A stretch of DNA of 45,558 bases, taken from positions 1 to 45,558 of the forward strand of contig JAJDYL010000012.1 in NCBI GenBank assembly GCA_022825195.1, written 5' to 3'. Within the stretch, counting starts at the first letter, position 1. Every line of letters begins with the position of its first letter. The notes under the pieces are model-generated. The model worked only from the letters and a program-made list of their open reading frames with translations, made no database searches and was not told the DNA's origin. Positions 25,144 through 32,755 of the stretch are shown one piece after another. The stretch is from Alphaproteobacteria bacterium. GTDB lineage: Bacteria; Pseudomonadota; Alphaproteobacteria; Bin95. The translations under genes and the position numbers were made by a program.

Positions 25144-25274
25144 GGACTTCCCGGTGCGGACGTCGCCCAGAAGAACAGGGCCCAAAGCGACATCACGATC
25201 AGCGCCGCCCCGGCGAGCCGCGGGCCGACTCCGATGAGAAGCATCCCGCGCGCCGTGTTTCGCCAGGGTGTCAT
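25140..25274 (-). CDS. 44-residue single-TM protein embedded in the zur-znu operon
   Basis: A short frame MTPWRNTARGMLLIGVGPRL followed by a hydrophobic helix (AGAALIVMSLWALFFWATSA) and a four-residue tail. The ATG at 25274 overlaps the zur stop (ATGA) and its own stop overlaps the znuC ATG (ATGA). Such overlap on both sides, with a well-formed basic N-terminus and TM helix, is strong evidence that it is translated. It may be a small accessory subunit of the zinc importer or a membrane regulator. I do not recognise a named family. Confidence 0.7.
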   Translation of the reverse strand: MTPWRNTARGMLLIGVGPRLAGAALIVMSLWALFFWATSAPGSP

Positions 25275-25672
25275 GCCGGGGCTCCTTTCGACTCGCAGCG
25301 TGCGCACTGGCCATGGACCTCGATCACATGGCGTGCCGGTGCGAACCCCGACTGTCCCGCAATCCTCGACAGTTCGTTCGTAATGTCCCGCGAGACGGCT
25401 TCCTCGACCGTTCCGCACTCCTCGCAGATCGAGAAAATCGGAACGTGCCTGTGCCGCTCGCACCTGCACGCGACGAAGGCCTTGAGCGATTCGAGACGAT
25501 GAACCTTGCCGCGCTCGATCAACGCCGCCAGGGCGCGGTAAATCGTCGGCGGCGCAAGCCGCGGATTACCATCGCGCACTTGGTCGAGCACCTCGTATGC
25601 CGACATCGGCGCACCGCATCTCCGCAAGGCGGCGAGCACTTCCGCCTGCATGTTCCTGCCCCGCTGTCTCAC
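25271..25672 (-). CDS. zur: Zinc uptake regulator Zur (Fur family)
   Basis: Fur-family zinc-sensing repressor, 133 residues. Winged-helix half: VLAALRRCGAPMSAYEVLDQ, RLAPPTIYRALAALIERGKV; dimer/metal half: CERHRHVPIFSICEECGTVE with the structural CxxC and a second pair QCARCE near the C-terminus. The HVPIFSICEECG wording is Zur-like rather than Fur-like. It begins with GTG 25672 (a later ATG at 25651 would cut into helix 1) and lacks the ~10-residue N-terminal extension of many homologues. First gene of the zinc importer operon, with a TGTTAT-ACT-GTAACC palindrome 31 bp upstream, so autoregulated in all likelihood. Confidence 0.92.
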   Translation of the reverse strand: MRQRGRNMQAEVLAALRRCGAPMSAYEVLDQVRDGNPRLAPPTIYRALAALIERGKVHRLESLKAFVACRCERHRHVPIFSICEECGTVEEAVSRDITNELSRIAGQSGFAPARHVIEVHGQCARCESKGAPA

Positions 25673-25702
25673 GCGCGTCCAGATCCCGCCTCCGAAGGAT
25701 TC

Positions 25703-25719
25703 ATGTTATACTGTAACCT
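25703..25719. promoter_or_regulatory. Probable Zur operator (zur-znu / COG0523-like divergent promoter)
   Basis: Imperfect palindrome TGTTATACTGTAACC (25704-25718) with matching A/T flanks, in the region between zur (leftward) and the P-loop-less COG0523 gene (rightward). Same layout as the perfect sites at 17418 and 30758, with two arm mismatches. Confidence 0.65.
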
Positions 25720-25896
25720 TTCTTGCGCAAGTGGCAACGGTTCGGATCCGGAAAGCCTTGCCGGACAGCATCATCTGTCCTATTGGGCACCGTTGGCCCG
25801 TTGTCCCTCGGAGCGGCGTGCAACCGCGTTGCCCCGGGACGAGCGCGGGTCCAGTATTCGCCAAAGCCCGAACACGGTCCCGCTCCTGAACCGAAG

Positions 25897-26949
25897 ATGC
25901 TCAGATTTATCCCGGAAGCCGCCCAAGCGAAGGTGCCTGCACTCGTGTTTTGCGGGATCGACGCCCGTGCGCGGACCGAAACGATCGAACGCCTGCTGGA
26001 TGGAGGCGGCGCCCGCTGGGCGGTGATAAGCAACGAAACCGACGGTCCGGCCTTCGCCGCGGCGGCGACCGAGCGCATTGCCGGGCAGATGGTGCCGCAC
26101 GCCATCGGGTGTTTGTGCTGCGTCACGCGTTCGGGGCTGGTCAGCAGCCTGCGCCGGCTTTTCGCCCGACGGGCGCAGGGCGACATCGAATTCGACCGGG
26201 TGGCGATCGAGACCCTGGCCGACACCGATCCGGCTCCGGTCATGCAAACCCTGCTGAACAACGCCCTCGTGACCGAGTATTTTCGCCTTGACAGCATCGT
26301 TGCGGTCATGGCCCGGGGCGACAGCCCGGGCGCGCTGGCGCGATCGCGCCACGGCTGCAAGCAACTTGCCATAGCCGACAGCATCGTGCTCGACCCGGCG
26401 TCGGTCGCCGCTCCGGAAATTTGCGCCGATGCGCAGGTGCTGAACCCGGTCGCCGACCTGGTGCCGTCCGACCGGCCTTCCCTGGCGGAAGCGCTCATCG
26501 GAGCGGGCCTGGAAACGCGTCTGCTGGACGACGACCTGGGCCGGTGGCTGGGAGCGCCGCACTATGCCGGCAGCGACCGGCTCCGGAACGGCCTGCACGG
26601 ATTTGCGATCGAAATCCCGCACGAGCTCGAATGGGAGGCCCTGCATGGCTGGCTGAATGCCGGTACGCAGACGAACGGAGACGTCATGTATCGGACAAAA
26701 GCGGCGATCAGGATCGCGGGCGTGGACGGGCCGGTTGTCATCAACGGCGTCCAGCACGTCTACCAGCCGCCGCTACGGTTGCCGGAGGTCAAGATCGACC
26801 GCTCGCGATTCCTGTTCATCACCGCCAATCTCGACCGCGCGGCCGTCGAGGACAGCTTGTGTATTGACCTGCCCCAGTTCCAGCGTCTGAGCGAAGCCCG
26901 GGCAGCCCGGCACGCCCGGGCGGCCAGCGACCCGTCGATTCCGCTGTAG
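25897..26949 (+). CDS. COG0523-like protein lacking GTPase motifs (pseudo-GTPase)
   Basis: Member of the CobW/COG0523 metallochaperone family by its overall plan, 350 residues. Strand 1 is KVPALVFCGI but the P-loop G-x4-GK(S/T) is replaced by GIDARARTETIE, and the NKxD motif is replaced by IADSIVLDPAS; both are needed for GTP binding. The zinc-binding GCLCC motif (71-75) is kept, as are ETLADTDPAPVMQTLLNN (matching ETTGMADPGPVAQTFF of the true GTPase at 29400-30743) and a CobW C-terminal domain (MYRTKAAIRIAG, VINGVQHVYQPP). So it likely binds zinc but not GTP. It is divergent from zur across a probable Zur box. Start ATG 25897; the Shine-Dalgarno is weak. Confidence 0.78.
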   Translation: MLRFIPEAAQAKVPALVFCGIDARARTETIERLLDGGGARWAVISNETDGPAFAAAATERIAGQMVPHAIGCLCCVTRSGLVSSLRRLFARRAQGDIEFDRVAIETLADTDPAPVMQTLLNNALVTEYFRLDSIVAVMARGDSPGALARSRHGCKQLAIADSIVLDPASVAAPEICADAQVLNPVADLVPSDRPSLAEALIGAGLETRLLDDDLGRWLGAPHYAGSDRLRNGLHGFAIEIPHELEWEALHGWLNAGTQTNGDVMYRTKAAIRIAGVDGPVVINGVQHVYQPPLRLPEVKIDRSRFLFITANLDRAAVEDSLCIDLPQFQRLSEARAARHARAASDPSIPL

Positions 26950-27062
26950 CCGCGGAAGACCTGCGGCCACGCCGGGAGCGGGACGGCGCTGCCTGCGGGC
27001 GAGCACGCAACCTTGCGGCTATGCCGGTTCGGGTCCGCGCTTTTTGGTGTCGCCCGCCGGAC

Positions 27063-27077
27063 TGTTACTATATAACG
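27063..27077. promoter_or_regulatory. Probable Zur operator upstream of the cyclase gene
   Basis: TGTTACTATATAACG, an imperfect 6-3-6 palindrome 36 bp before the cyclase ATG. Same pattern as the three other zinc-locus sites; identity inferred from context. Confidence 0.62.
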
Positions 27078-27112
27078 GAGCCTGCAATAGGCCCCGATCG
27101 GGAGGAATCGCC

Positions 27113-28285
27113 ATGACCGATGAAATCCGCGCAGACGACCTCGTCGAACGAGAAGTGGACATGGAGCCCCGTCAGGAGGCGGATGGCGAAGGAGTGACGT
27201 CGCAATCGCGCCGCTCCTTTATCAAGACCGCGACACTTGCCACCGGCGGCGCTGCGGTCGCCACCGTGGGTGGCGGGGTGATGCACGAACTGGACTTGGT
27301 AAAGCCTGCGCATGCCGCCGACGGCGGCATCGAAGGCACGCCGGTGGCCGGAAAATGGTGGCCGTCCCGCTGGGGCGAGGGCGACCAGACCGGCGCCACC
27401 AACCACATGACGCCGGCGGTGGCGCTGGACGCGGCGAGCCTGATCAAGACCGGCAAGGTGTACAGCCTGGGCCGGGTCTATGAATACGGCATGCCCCTGT
27501 TCGGCCAGCGCGTGTTCGCGCTTCGGATTCCGGGCGCGCCGACCGGAGGCGCATACGGCAAGAACCAGGTCATCTGGCACGACGAGATCCTGACCACCGA
27601 AATCGGTCAGGTCGGCACCCAGTTCGACGGGCTTGCCCATATCGGCGCGCGGGTCGGCGACGCCGGCGATCTCTCCCAGGAGGTGTTCTACAACGGGTTC
27701 ACCACGAGAGACCTGCACAACAATGACAGCGAGGCAGGGTCCACTGCCGGCGCCTACGGGCTGCAGAAGCTCGGCATGGAGCATGTCAAGCCGTTCTTCT
27801 GCCGCGGGATCCTGTTCGATGTCATGGGCCTGAAGGGGCGGATGCTGGACAAGGGCGAGGAGATCACCGTCGAAGACCTGAAGGCTTGCCTGGACCGCCA
27901 GGGCATGAGCGAGGCCGACATCACCGAGGGTTGCGCGGCGCTGTGGCGCACGGGCTGGGGCGAAAACCTGTGGATGAAGGACAATGCCCGCTTCAATTCC
28001 GGCGAGCCCGGAATCGGCGTGGGCGCAGGCGAGTGGCTGGCGGCCAAGGGGATTTCGGTGGGCGCCGCCGACTGCTGGGCCATCGAGTGCGTGCCGAACC
28101 CGGACCCGAACCTGGCGTTTCCGGTGCATCAGATCTTCCTGACCAAGAACGGCATCCACATTCTGGAGAATGTGCGCCTCGATCATCTGGCCGCCGACGG
28201 CGTTTACAAGTTCGCGTTCATCTTCTCCACGCTGCCGATCAAGGGGGCCACGGGCTCGCCGGGCAACCCGATCGCAGTCGTCTAG
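27113..28285 (+). CDS. Cyclase-family (kynurenine formamidase-like) metal hydrolase, Tat-exported
   Basis: Cyclase family (PF04199-type) protein of 390 residues with a Tat signal (SRRSFIKTATLATGGAAV, after a ~30-residue n-region). The metal motif HxGTHxDxxxH of formamidases is present as QVGTQFDGLAHIG, with the two usual His of the first part as Gln; this GTQFD form occurs in the long periplasmic subfamily. Other blocks are TGATNHMTPAVAL and YSLGRVYEYGMPLFGQRVF. ATG 27113 has GGGAGGAA upstream. The upstream palindrome suggests zinc-limited expression, so it may be a replacement for a zinc-dependent paralogue or use another metal (inference). The physiological substrate is unknown. Confidence 0.85.
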   Translation: MTDEIRADDLVEREVDMEPRQEADGEGVTSQSRRSFIKTATLATGGAAVATVGGGVMHELDLVKPAHAADGGIEGTPVAGKWWPSRWGEGDQTGATNHMTPAVALDAASLIKTGKVYSLGRVYEYGMPLFGQRVFALRIPGAPTGGAYGKNQVIWHDEILTTEIGQVGTQFDGLAHIGARVGDAGDLSQEVFYNGFTTRDLHNNDSEAGSTAGAYGLQKLGMEHVKPFFCRGILFDVMGLKGRMLDKGEEITVEDLKACLDRQGMSEADITEGCAALWRTGWGENLWMKDNARFNSGEPGIGVGAGEWLAAKGISVGAADCWAIECVPNPDPNLAFPVHQIFLTKNGIHILENVRLDHLAADGVYKFAFIFSTLPIKGATGSPGNPIAVV

Positions 28286-28291
28286 AACGCC

Positions 28292-29335
28292 TCAATCGGC
28301 CGAGGCCAGGCGGGCGAGCATGTCGCTGTCGAAGCGATAGGCGAACACGCGCCCGTCCGAGTCGCCGCCCAGCAGGCAGTTCCCGTCCGGGGACCATGCA
28401 AGGTCCGCGACGGGACTCCCCTGCGGGGCGGCGAGGCTCTGCCTTCGCGGCCGTGCGGTCAGGCTCACCAGTTCGAGACCGCCGTCATTATACCCCGCGG
28501 CCGCCAGGGCAAGGCGCGGGTTGGCGCACACCCTGGCGACCAGATGTTCGCTGTAGCGTCCCAGCATTCGCGGGGCCGGCGACGGCAGGCGGCCGTCCAG
28601 GAACGGCCAGCCGCTCACGGTATCGGCCCCGGATGCGAGCAGCCAGGCGCCGTCGGCGCTCCAGCCGATGGATTTCACCTTGTTGATGCAGGGACCGAGG
28701 CTGGCGTCCTGCCCGGAGACGAGGTCCCATGCGTGCAGCGTCTTTTCCTGGGTGGCCGTCACCACGAACCGTTCGTCCCTGCTCCAGCTCAGGTCGAGGT
28801 GCGAACCCCGGCGATGCAGGCGCTGCGGCTCGCCGCGCCTGCCGTTCAGCCGCCAAAGGCTCGCCCCGTTGTAGTGCGAAACGGCCAGGCGCCGGCCGCT
28901 GCCGTCGAAAGCCAGGCCCGCAACGGTGCTTGGATGTCCTCCGAGTTCTGCAACCTCATGTCCCCCGGCGTCCAGCAGCCGGACCCGCGCGCCATCCGGG
29001 ATCGCCCTCAGGCCGCATGGGTGCGAGGCGAGTCGGTCGGGCCAGGACCGGGCGAGCCGCGCCAGCTCCTGCGGTCCGTCCGCGGCGTGGACCCGGTACA
29101 CGGCGCCGTCATCGGCCCCGCACAGGAATCCGCGCTCCCGGCAATCGGGGGCCAGCGCCAGAACCGCGCCCCGGGTCAGCGACCGGACCGAAAGGGACGG
29201 TTCCCGTTCGCGGAGGTCGGCAATGCGAACACACCCGTCCCCGCCGGCGAATGCCGCATAACGTCCGCCGCGCTCGACGCAAACGCCGGTCAGCGGCGCG
29301 TCAACGATCCAGTGATCCAGCCTGACGCCGTTCAA
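28292..29335 (-). CDS. WD40-type beta-propeller protein (WD40-2)
   Basis: Cytoplasmic WD40-like protein, 347 residues, no signal peptide. Repeats include VAGLAFDGSGRRLAVSHYNG, LSWSRDERFVVTATQEK, VKSIGWSADGAWLLASGAD and VADLAWSPDGNCLLGGDSDG. It aligns end to end with WD40-1 (15111-16190): shared AHY/SHY-G, GSHL, T-A-x-QE-x-LH-x-W and GAD-x4-WPF blocks. It lies 64 bp downstream of the COG0523 GTPase on the same strand and so is probably in the same Zur-controlled transcript. AztD, a periplasmic propeller that hands zinc to AztC, is a precedent for propellers in zinc trafficking, but this protein lacks an export signal. Confidence 0.85.
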   Translation of the reverse strand: MNGVRLDHWIVDAPLTGVCVERGGRYAAFAGGDGCVRIADLREREPSLSVRSLTRGAVLALAPDCRERGFLCGADDGAVYRVHAADGPQELARLARSWPDRLASHPCGLRAIPDGARVRLLDAGGHEVAELGGHPSTVAGLAFDGSGRRLAVSHYNGASLWRLNGRRGEPQRLHRRGSHLDLSWSRDERFVVTATQEKTLHAWDLVSGQDASLGPCINKVKSIGWSADGAWLLASGADTVSGWPFLDGRLPSPAPRMLGRYSEHLVARVCANPRLALAAAGYNDGGLELVSLTARPRRQSLAAPQGSPVADLAWSPDGNCLLGGDSDGRVFAYRFDSDMLARLASAD

Positions 29336-29399
29336 GGCCGGCCGCGCCGCCGCGGCCGGCGCGGACAGGCGCGCATGGCCGCCGCGCCCGCGCCCGCTC

Positions 29400-30743
29400 T
29401 CACGCCGCCAGGCACGCGCGCAATCCCTGTTCCAGCGCTGCTTCGTCCAGATTGCGGCCGATGAACACGAGCCGGCTGGAGCGGGGCCGGTCGCCCCAGG
29501 GGTCGCCGGGCTGGCCGTCGAACAGCATATGCACGCCCTGGAACACGAACCGCCGGTCTTCGCCCTCGATCGCCAGGATCCCCTTCATGCGAAAGATGTC
29601 GGGGCCGTGTGTCTGCAGCAACCGGCTCAGCCAGGCGTTGAGCGCCGCCCCGTCGAGCGCGCCGTCGAGTTCGAGCGCAATCGAACGAACGGTGTCGTCA
29701 TGCGTGTGTTCCGGGTTGAAGACATGCTCCGCAGCAAGGTCCATCTTCGCGCCGGCGGCATCGAAGAAGCCGGCCTCGAACTCCTCCGGCTGGTGCTCTG
29801 TAAACAGCGCGTAAAGTCCCGGCCGGTCAACTGCAAGTGTGAAGTCGTAGCGATCGGCGCCGGTGAGCACCAGCGTCCGGAGCGTTTCGCCCGGCGGGAA
29901 TGCGGCGCCCGGTTGCAGTATGTCGGCGGGCGCGGAGAACCGGGTGAAGATTCGTTCCGCCGTTTCCTTCAGCGCCTCGGGCGTCGCCGCATGGATGGGC
30001 TCCAGCACCGCCGACATCGCCGGATCCGGGCCGTTCCGAAGCCTGAATGTCGCCTTGCTGTCGAGTTGCAGCACGCCGCCCCACTCGAACGGATATTCCG
30101 GTTCGAGGAAGCCCGGCTTGAGGTCGAGGGCGCGGCGGAGATCGAAGCCGCCGACATCGAGCACCTGCTCCATGGGCGCGTCAGCCATCCGGACCCGTTC
30201 GATCCGCGCCATGGCATTCATCGACCTGAGCCGGCGCTCCAGAGCATCGACTTCCTCGGCATCGACCAGGTCGATCTTGTTTATCAGGAGCACATCGGCG
30301 AAGGCGATCTGCGCCATCGCTTCCTCGCTGTCATCCAGGTGCAGTTCGGCATGCTTCGCATCGACCAGGGTTACGACGCCGTCCAGGTCGAAGGACTCCC
30401 TGGTGTCGTCGTCGACGAAGAATGTCTGCGCCACCGGTCCGGGGTCGGCCATGCCGGTGGTTTCCACCAGGATCCGGTCGAACTTGTCGCGCCGCTTGAT
30501 CAGGTTGCCGAGAATCCGGATCAGGTCGCCTCGCACGGTGCAGCAGATGCAGCCGTTGTTCATCTCGAAGACTTCTTCGTCGGCGTTGATGACCAGGTCC
30601 TGATCGACGCCGATCTCGCCGAACTCGTTTTCGATCACGGCGATGCGCTGACCGTGGTTTTCGGTCAGGATGCGGTTGAGCAGGGTGGTCTTGCCGCTGC
30701 CGAGAAACCCGGTCAACACGGTTACGGGGATAGTCTGTGCCAT
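29400..30743 (-). CDS. COG0523 GTPase, zinc metallochaperone type (CobW/ZigA/YciC-like)
   Basis: G3E-family GTPase of 447 residues. P-loop GFLGSGKTT (12-20), switch region IENEFGEIGVDQDLV, zinc-binding CICC (65-68, in NNGCICCTV), Walker B ETTGMADPGPV and NKID (LLINKIDLV). The C-terminal CobW domain has PEHTHDDTVRSI and FVFQGVHMLFDGQPGDPWGD. I start it at ATG 30743 (AGGA upstream), not at the upstream codon inside the palindrome. A perfect TGTTAC-AAA-GTAACA palindrome lies 15-29 bp before it. Zur-regulated members of this family deliver scarce zinc to client enzymes; a cobalamin-linked role is less likely here. Confidence 0.93.
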   Translation of the reverse strand: MAQTIPVTVLTGFLGSGKTTLLNRILTENHGQRIAVIENEFGEIGVDQDLVINADEEVFEMNNGCICCTVRGDLIRILGNLIKRRDKFDRILVETTGMADPGPVAQTFFVDDDTRESFDLDGVVTLVDAKHAELHLDDSEEAMAQIAFADVLLINKIDLVDAEEVDALERRLRSMNAMARIERVRMADAPMEQVLDVGGFDLRRALDLKPGFLEPEYPFEWGGVLQLDSKATFRLRNGPDPAMSAVLEPIHAATPEALKETAERIFTRFSAPADILQPGAAFPPGETLRTLVLTGADRYDFTLAVDRPGLYALFTEHQPEEFEAGFFDAAGAKMDLAAEHVFNPEHTHDDTVRSIALELDGALDGAALNAWLSRLLQTHGPDIFRMKGILAIEGEDRRFVFQGVHMLFDGQPGDPWGDRPRSSRLVFIGRNLDEAALEQGLRACLAA

Positions 30744-30757
30744 CTCGCGATCCTGTC

Positions 30758-30772
30758 TGTTACAAAGTAACA
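30758..30772. promoter_or_regulatory. Probable Zur operator upstream of the COG0523 GTPase
   Basis: Perfect 6-3-6 palindrome TGTTACAAAGTAACA placed 15 bp before the GTPase ATG, where a bound repressor would block initiation. Matches the layout of the 17418 site. Confidence 0.75.
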
Positions 30773-30859
30773 CGATAGCGTCATGCTGGATGGAATTCGA
30801 CGACTTTCTGGCGCGCCCGACCGACCCGGCCCTTCCTGTGGAGCATTATTCCACCGCCG

Positions 30860-31111
30860 TTACACGACTGCGGGTCCTGGCCCGGTGCACCGGCTGAGCG
30901 GACGGCGCGAAGCTGACGAGCGGCCCGCGACGGGTGCCGGTCCCGCCGCATTTCCATCCCACGTATCGCGAGCATGAATCCGGCCTGGAACGGCATTTTG
31001 TTTCGAAAATCGCGTCCGGTAGGTCCAGGTCTCCAAGTCAAAAACATTGAGGTTCGTCGATGATATCCTCTCGATTCTTGTGGTATCGTCGTCGACGATG
31101 ATGATCCTCAT
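30860..31111 (-). pseudogene. Response-regulator N-terminal fragment
   Basis: The frame opens MRIIIVDDDTTRIERI, a good match to the first strand and acidic pocket (DDD) of a receiver domain such as those of ANTAR regulators, and then loses all similarity (STNLNVFDLETWTYRTRFSK). No phospho-acceptor Asp segment or output domain follows. Looks like a 5' stub of a deleted regulator. Chance similarity over 16 residues cannot be excluded. Confidence 0.35.
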
Positions 31112-31182
31112 GACTGTTTCGACTCCTTTGCGATAGCTAGGGGTTTGTCCATTGATGCCAGTCTTCGCTCCCAATCTCCTCG

Positions 31183-31299
31183 AGCGGAATTATAGTAAAT
31201 TGGCTGATTGAAGCTCACACCAACTCATTGATTCTGGTGACGTCGAACATCGGCGACTTCCGGGCTTTCTACGGCCTCGGCATGGAAAACTGGATGTAG
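31183..31299 (+). pseudogene. VapC/PIN-domain toxin C-terminal fragment
   Basis: The frame reads IEAHTNSLILVTSNIGDF followed by RAFYGLGMENWM and TAG at 31297-31299. PIN toxins of the VapC type end with a similar strand and loop: A-H-x3-L-x-LVT-x-N-x2-(E/D)-F, then GL-x-ENW. The upstream catalytic part is missing. It is a remnant, unrelated to the intact VapC at 38832. Confidence 0.55.
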
Positions 31300-31333
31300 T
31301 TGGGTCGAACCCGCTTCAGGCGGGCAAGGACGC

Positions 31334-32719
31334 ATGGGGAGCGGATGCGGCATGAACGGCATGCGGGAGTTGTTGGACGACACGGTGCGGCGCGCGGCGC
31401 GGTTTCTGGACTCGCTTGCCGAGCGCCCTGTCGCCGCCTCATGCGGGGCGGGCGAACTGGTGCCGGCGCTGGGCGGGGCGCTGCCGGAAACGGGGCAGCC
31501 TGCGTCCGCGATTCTCTCCCTGCTCGACGAAGCGGGGGAGCGGGGCGCGGTCGCGAGCGCGGGCCCGCGCTATTTCGGCTTCGTGACCGGGGGCGTGCTG
31601 CCGGCCTCCCTCGCGGCGAACTGGCTCGCGGCCGCGTGGGACCAGAACGCTTTCAGCGAAGTGAGCTCGCCGGTGGGCGCCGCGATCGAGCGGGTCGCGG
31701 TGCGGTGGATCCTGGAGGCGCTCGACCTGCCGGCGGATGCGGGTATCGCCTTCGTCACCGGCGCGACGATGGCGAATTTCACGGCGCTTGCCGCCGACCG
31801 CCGCGCCGTCCTGCTCGCTCACGGCCACGATGTGGACCGGGACGGGCTCCATGCGGCCCCCGAAATCACCGTCGTGGTCGGCGAGCAGGCGCACGCCACG
31901 CTGTTCAAGGCGCTGGGCATGCTCGGGCTCGGGCGGGACCGGGTGGTGCGGGTGCCGGTCGACGGCCAGGGCCGTATGCGCGCCGATGCGCTGCCCGGTC
32001 TGGACGGTCCGGCCATCGTCTGCACCCAGGCGGGAAATGTGAACACCGGGGCGTTCGATCCGGTGGGCGCCATATGCGAGGCGGTGCGCGCGTACGATGT
32101 CCGGGTCCATGTGGACGGCGCTTTCGGCCTCTGGGCGAGAGCGTCCACGGAGTTCGCGGACCTGGCCCGAGGCATCGGACAGGCCGACTCCTGGGCGGCC
32201 GATGCGCACAAATGGCTGAACGTGCCGTATGACAGCGGCCTTGCCATCGTGCGCGACGCCGGCGCGCTGCGGGGCGCGATGTCGGTGCAGGCGGACTATC
32301 TGCCCGACCGGGAGAACCGGGAGCCGTTCGAGTTCACCCCGGAAACCAGCCGGCGCATGCGCGGCGTCGAAGTCTGGGCGGCGCTGGCATCGCTCGGCCG
32401 CGGCGGCCTGGTGGAGCTGGTCGAGCGCAACTGCCGCCAGGCGCGGCGCTTTGCGGCCGGGCTGCGGGACGCCGGTTTCGAGGTCCTCAACGACGTGGTG
32501 CTGAACCAGGTGCTCGTCGCGTTCGGCGACGACCGCGCGACCGCGGAGACGATCCGCGCGGTGCAGCGCGAGGGGACCTGCTGGTGCGGGGGAACGCGGT
32601 GGAACGGCCGGGCCGCCATGCGCATCAGCGTCTCCTCGTGGGCCACCACCGACGACGACGTGGAGCGCAGCCTCGCCGCCATCGTGCGGGTTGCGGAGAC
32701 CGTCCGCCGAACGGCGTAG
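31334..32719 (+). CDS. PLP-dependent group II amino-acid decarboxylase-family protein
   Basis: Pyridoxal-phosphate enzyme of the aromatic-L-amino-acid/glutamate decarboxylase family, 461 residues. PLP-binding elements: TGATMANFTAL, H187 (EQAHATLFKAL) that stacks on the ring, D261 (VHVDGAFGLWA) and the Schiff-base lysine K293 (AADAHKWLNVPYD). ATG 31334 has AAGGA upstream; ATG 31352 is an alternative. Substrate cannot be predicted: proteins of this length with WDQNAFSEVSSPVGAAIE are usually annotated as aspartate/tyrosine decarboxylase-like or aspartate aminotransferase-like proteins. Single-gene unit, convergent with the Uma2 gene. Confidence 0.9.
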   Translation: MGSGCGMNGMRELLDDTVRRAARFLDSLAERPVAASCGAGELVPALGGALPETGQPASAILSLLDEAGERGAVASAGPRYFGFVTGGVLPASLAANWLAAAWDQNAFSEVSSPVGAAIERVAVRWILEALDLPADAGIAFVTGATMANFTALAADRRAVLLAHGHDVDRDGLHAAPEITVVVGEQAHATLFKALGMLGLGRDRVVRVPVDGQGRMRADALPGLDGPAIVCTQAGNVNTGAFDPVGAICEAVRAYDVRVHVDGAFGLWARASTEFADLARGIGQADSWAADAHKWLNVPYDSGLAIVRDAGALRGAMSVQADYLPDRENREPFEFTPETSRRMRGVEVWAALASLGRGGLVELVERNCRQARRFAAGLRDAGFEVLNDVVLNQVLVAFGDDRATAETIRAVQREGTCWCGGTRWNGRAAMRISVSSWATTDDDVERSLAAIVRVAETVRRTA

Positions 32720-32755
32720 TCCTGCCGGCAGGTTCGGGGCTTCCCTCGTCCCGCT

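Larger units (their letters stand above)
30773..31333. other. Decayed intergenic stretch with gene remnants
   Basis: About 560 bp without an intact gene. The first half (to ~31030) shows nothing recognisable. The rest holds two short remnants described separately (response-regulator start, VapC end) and is less GC-rich than its surroundings, as expected of decayed acquired DNA. Confidence 0.6.

Noticed and set aside
29400..30743. COG0523 GTPase as cobalamin-biosynthesis CobW
   Set aside because: No cobalamin genes nearby; the adjacent palindrome, zur and znu genes favour a zinc role.
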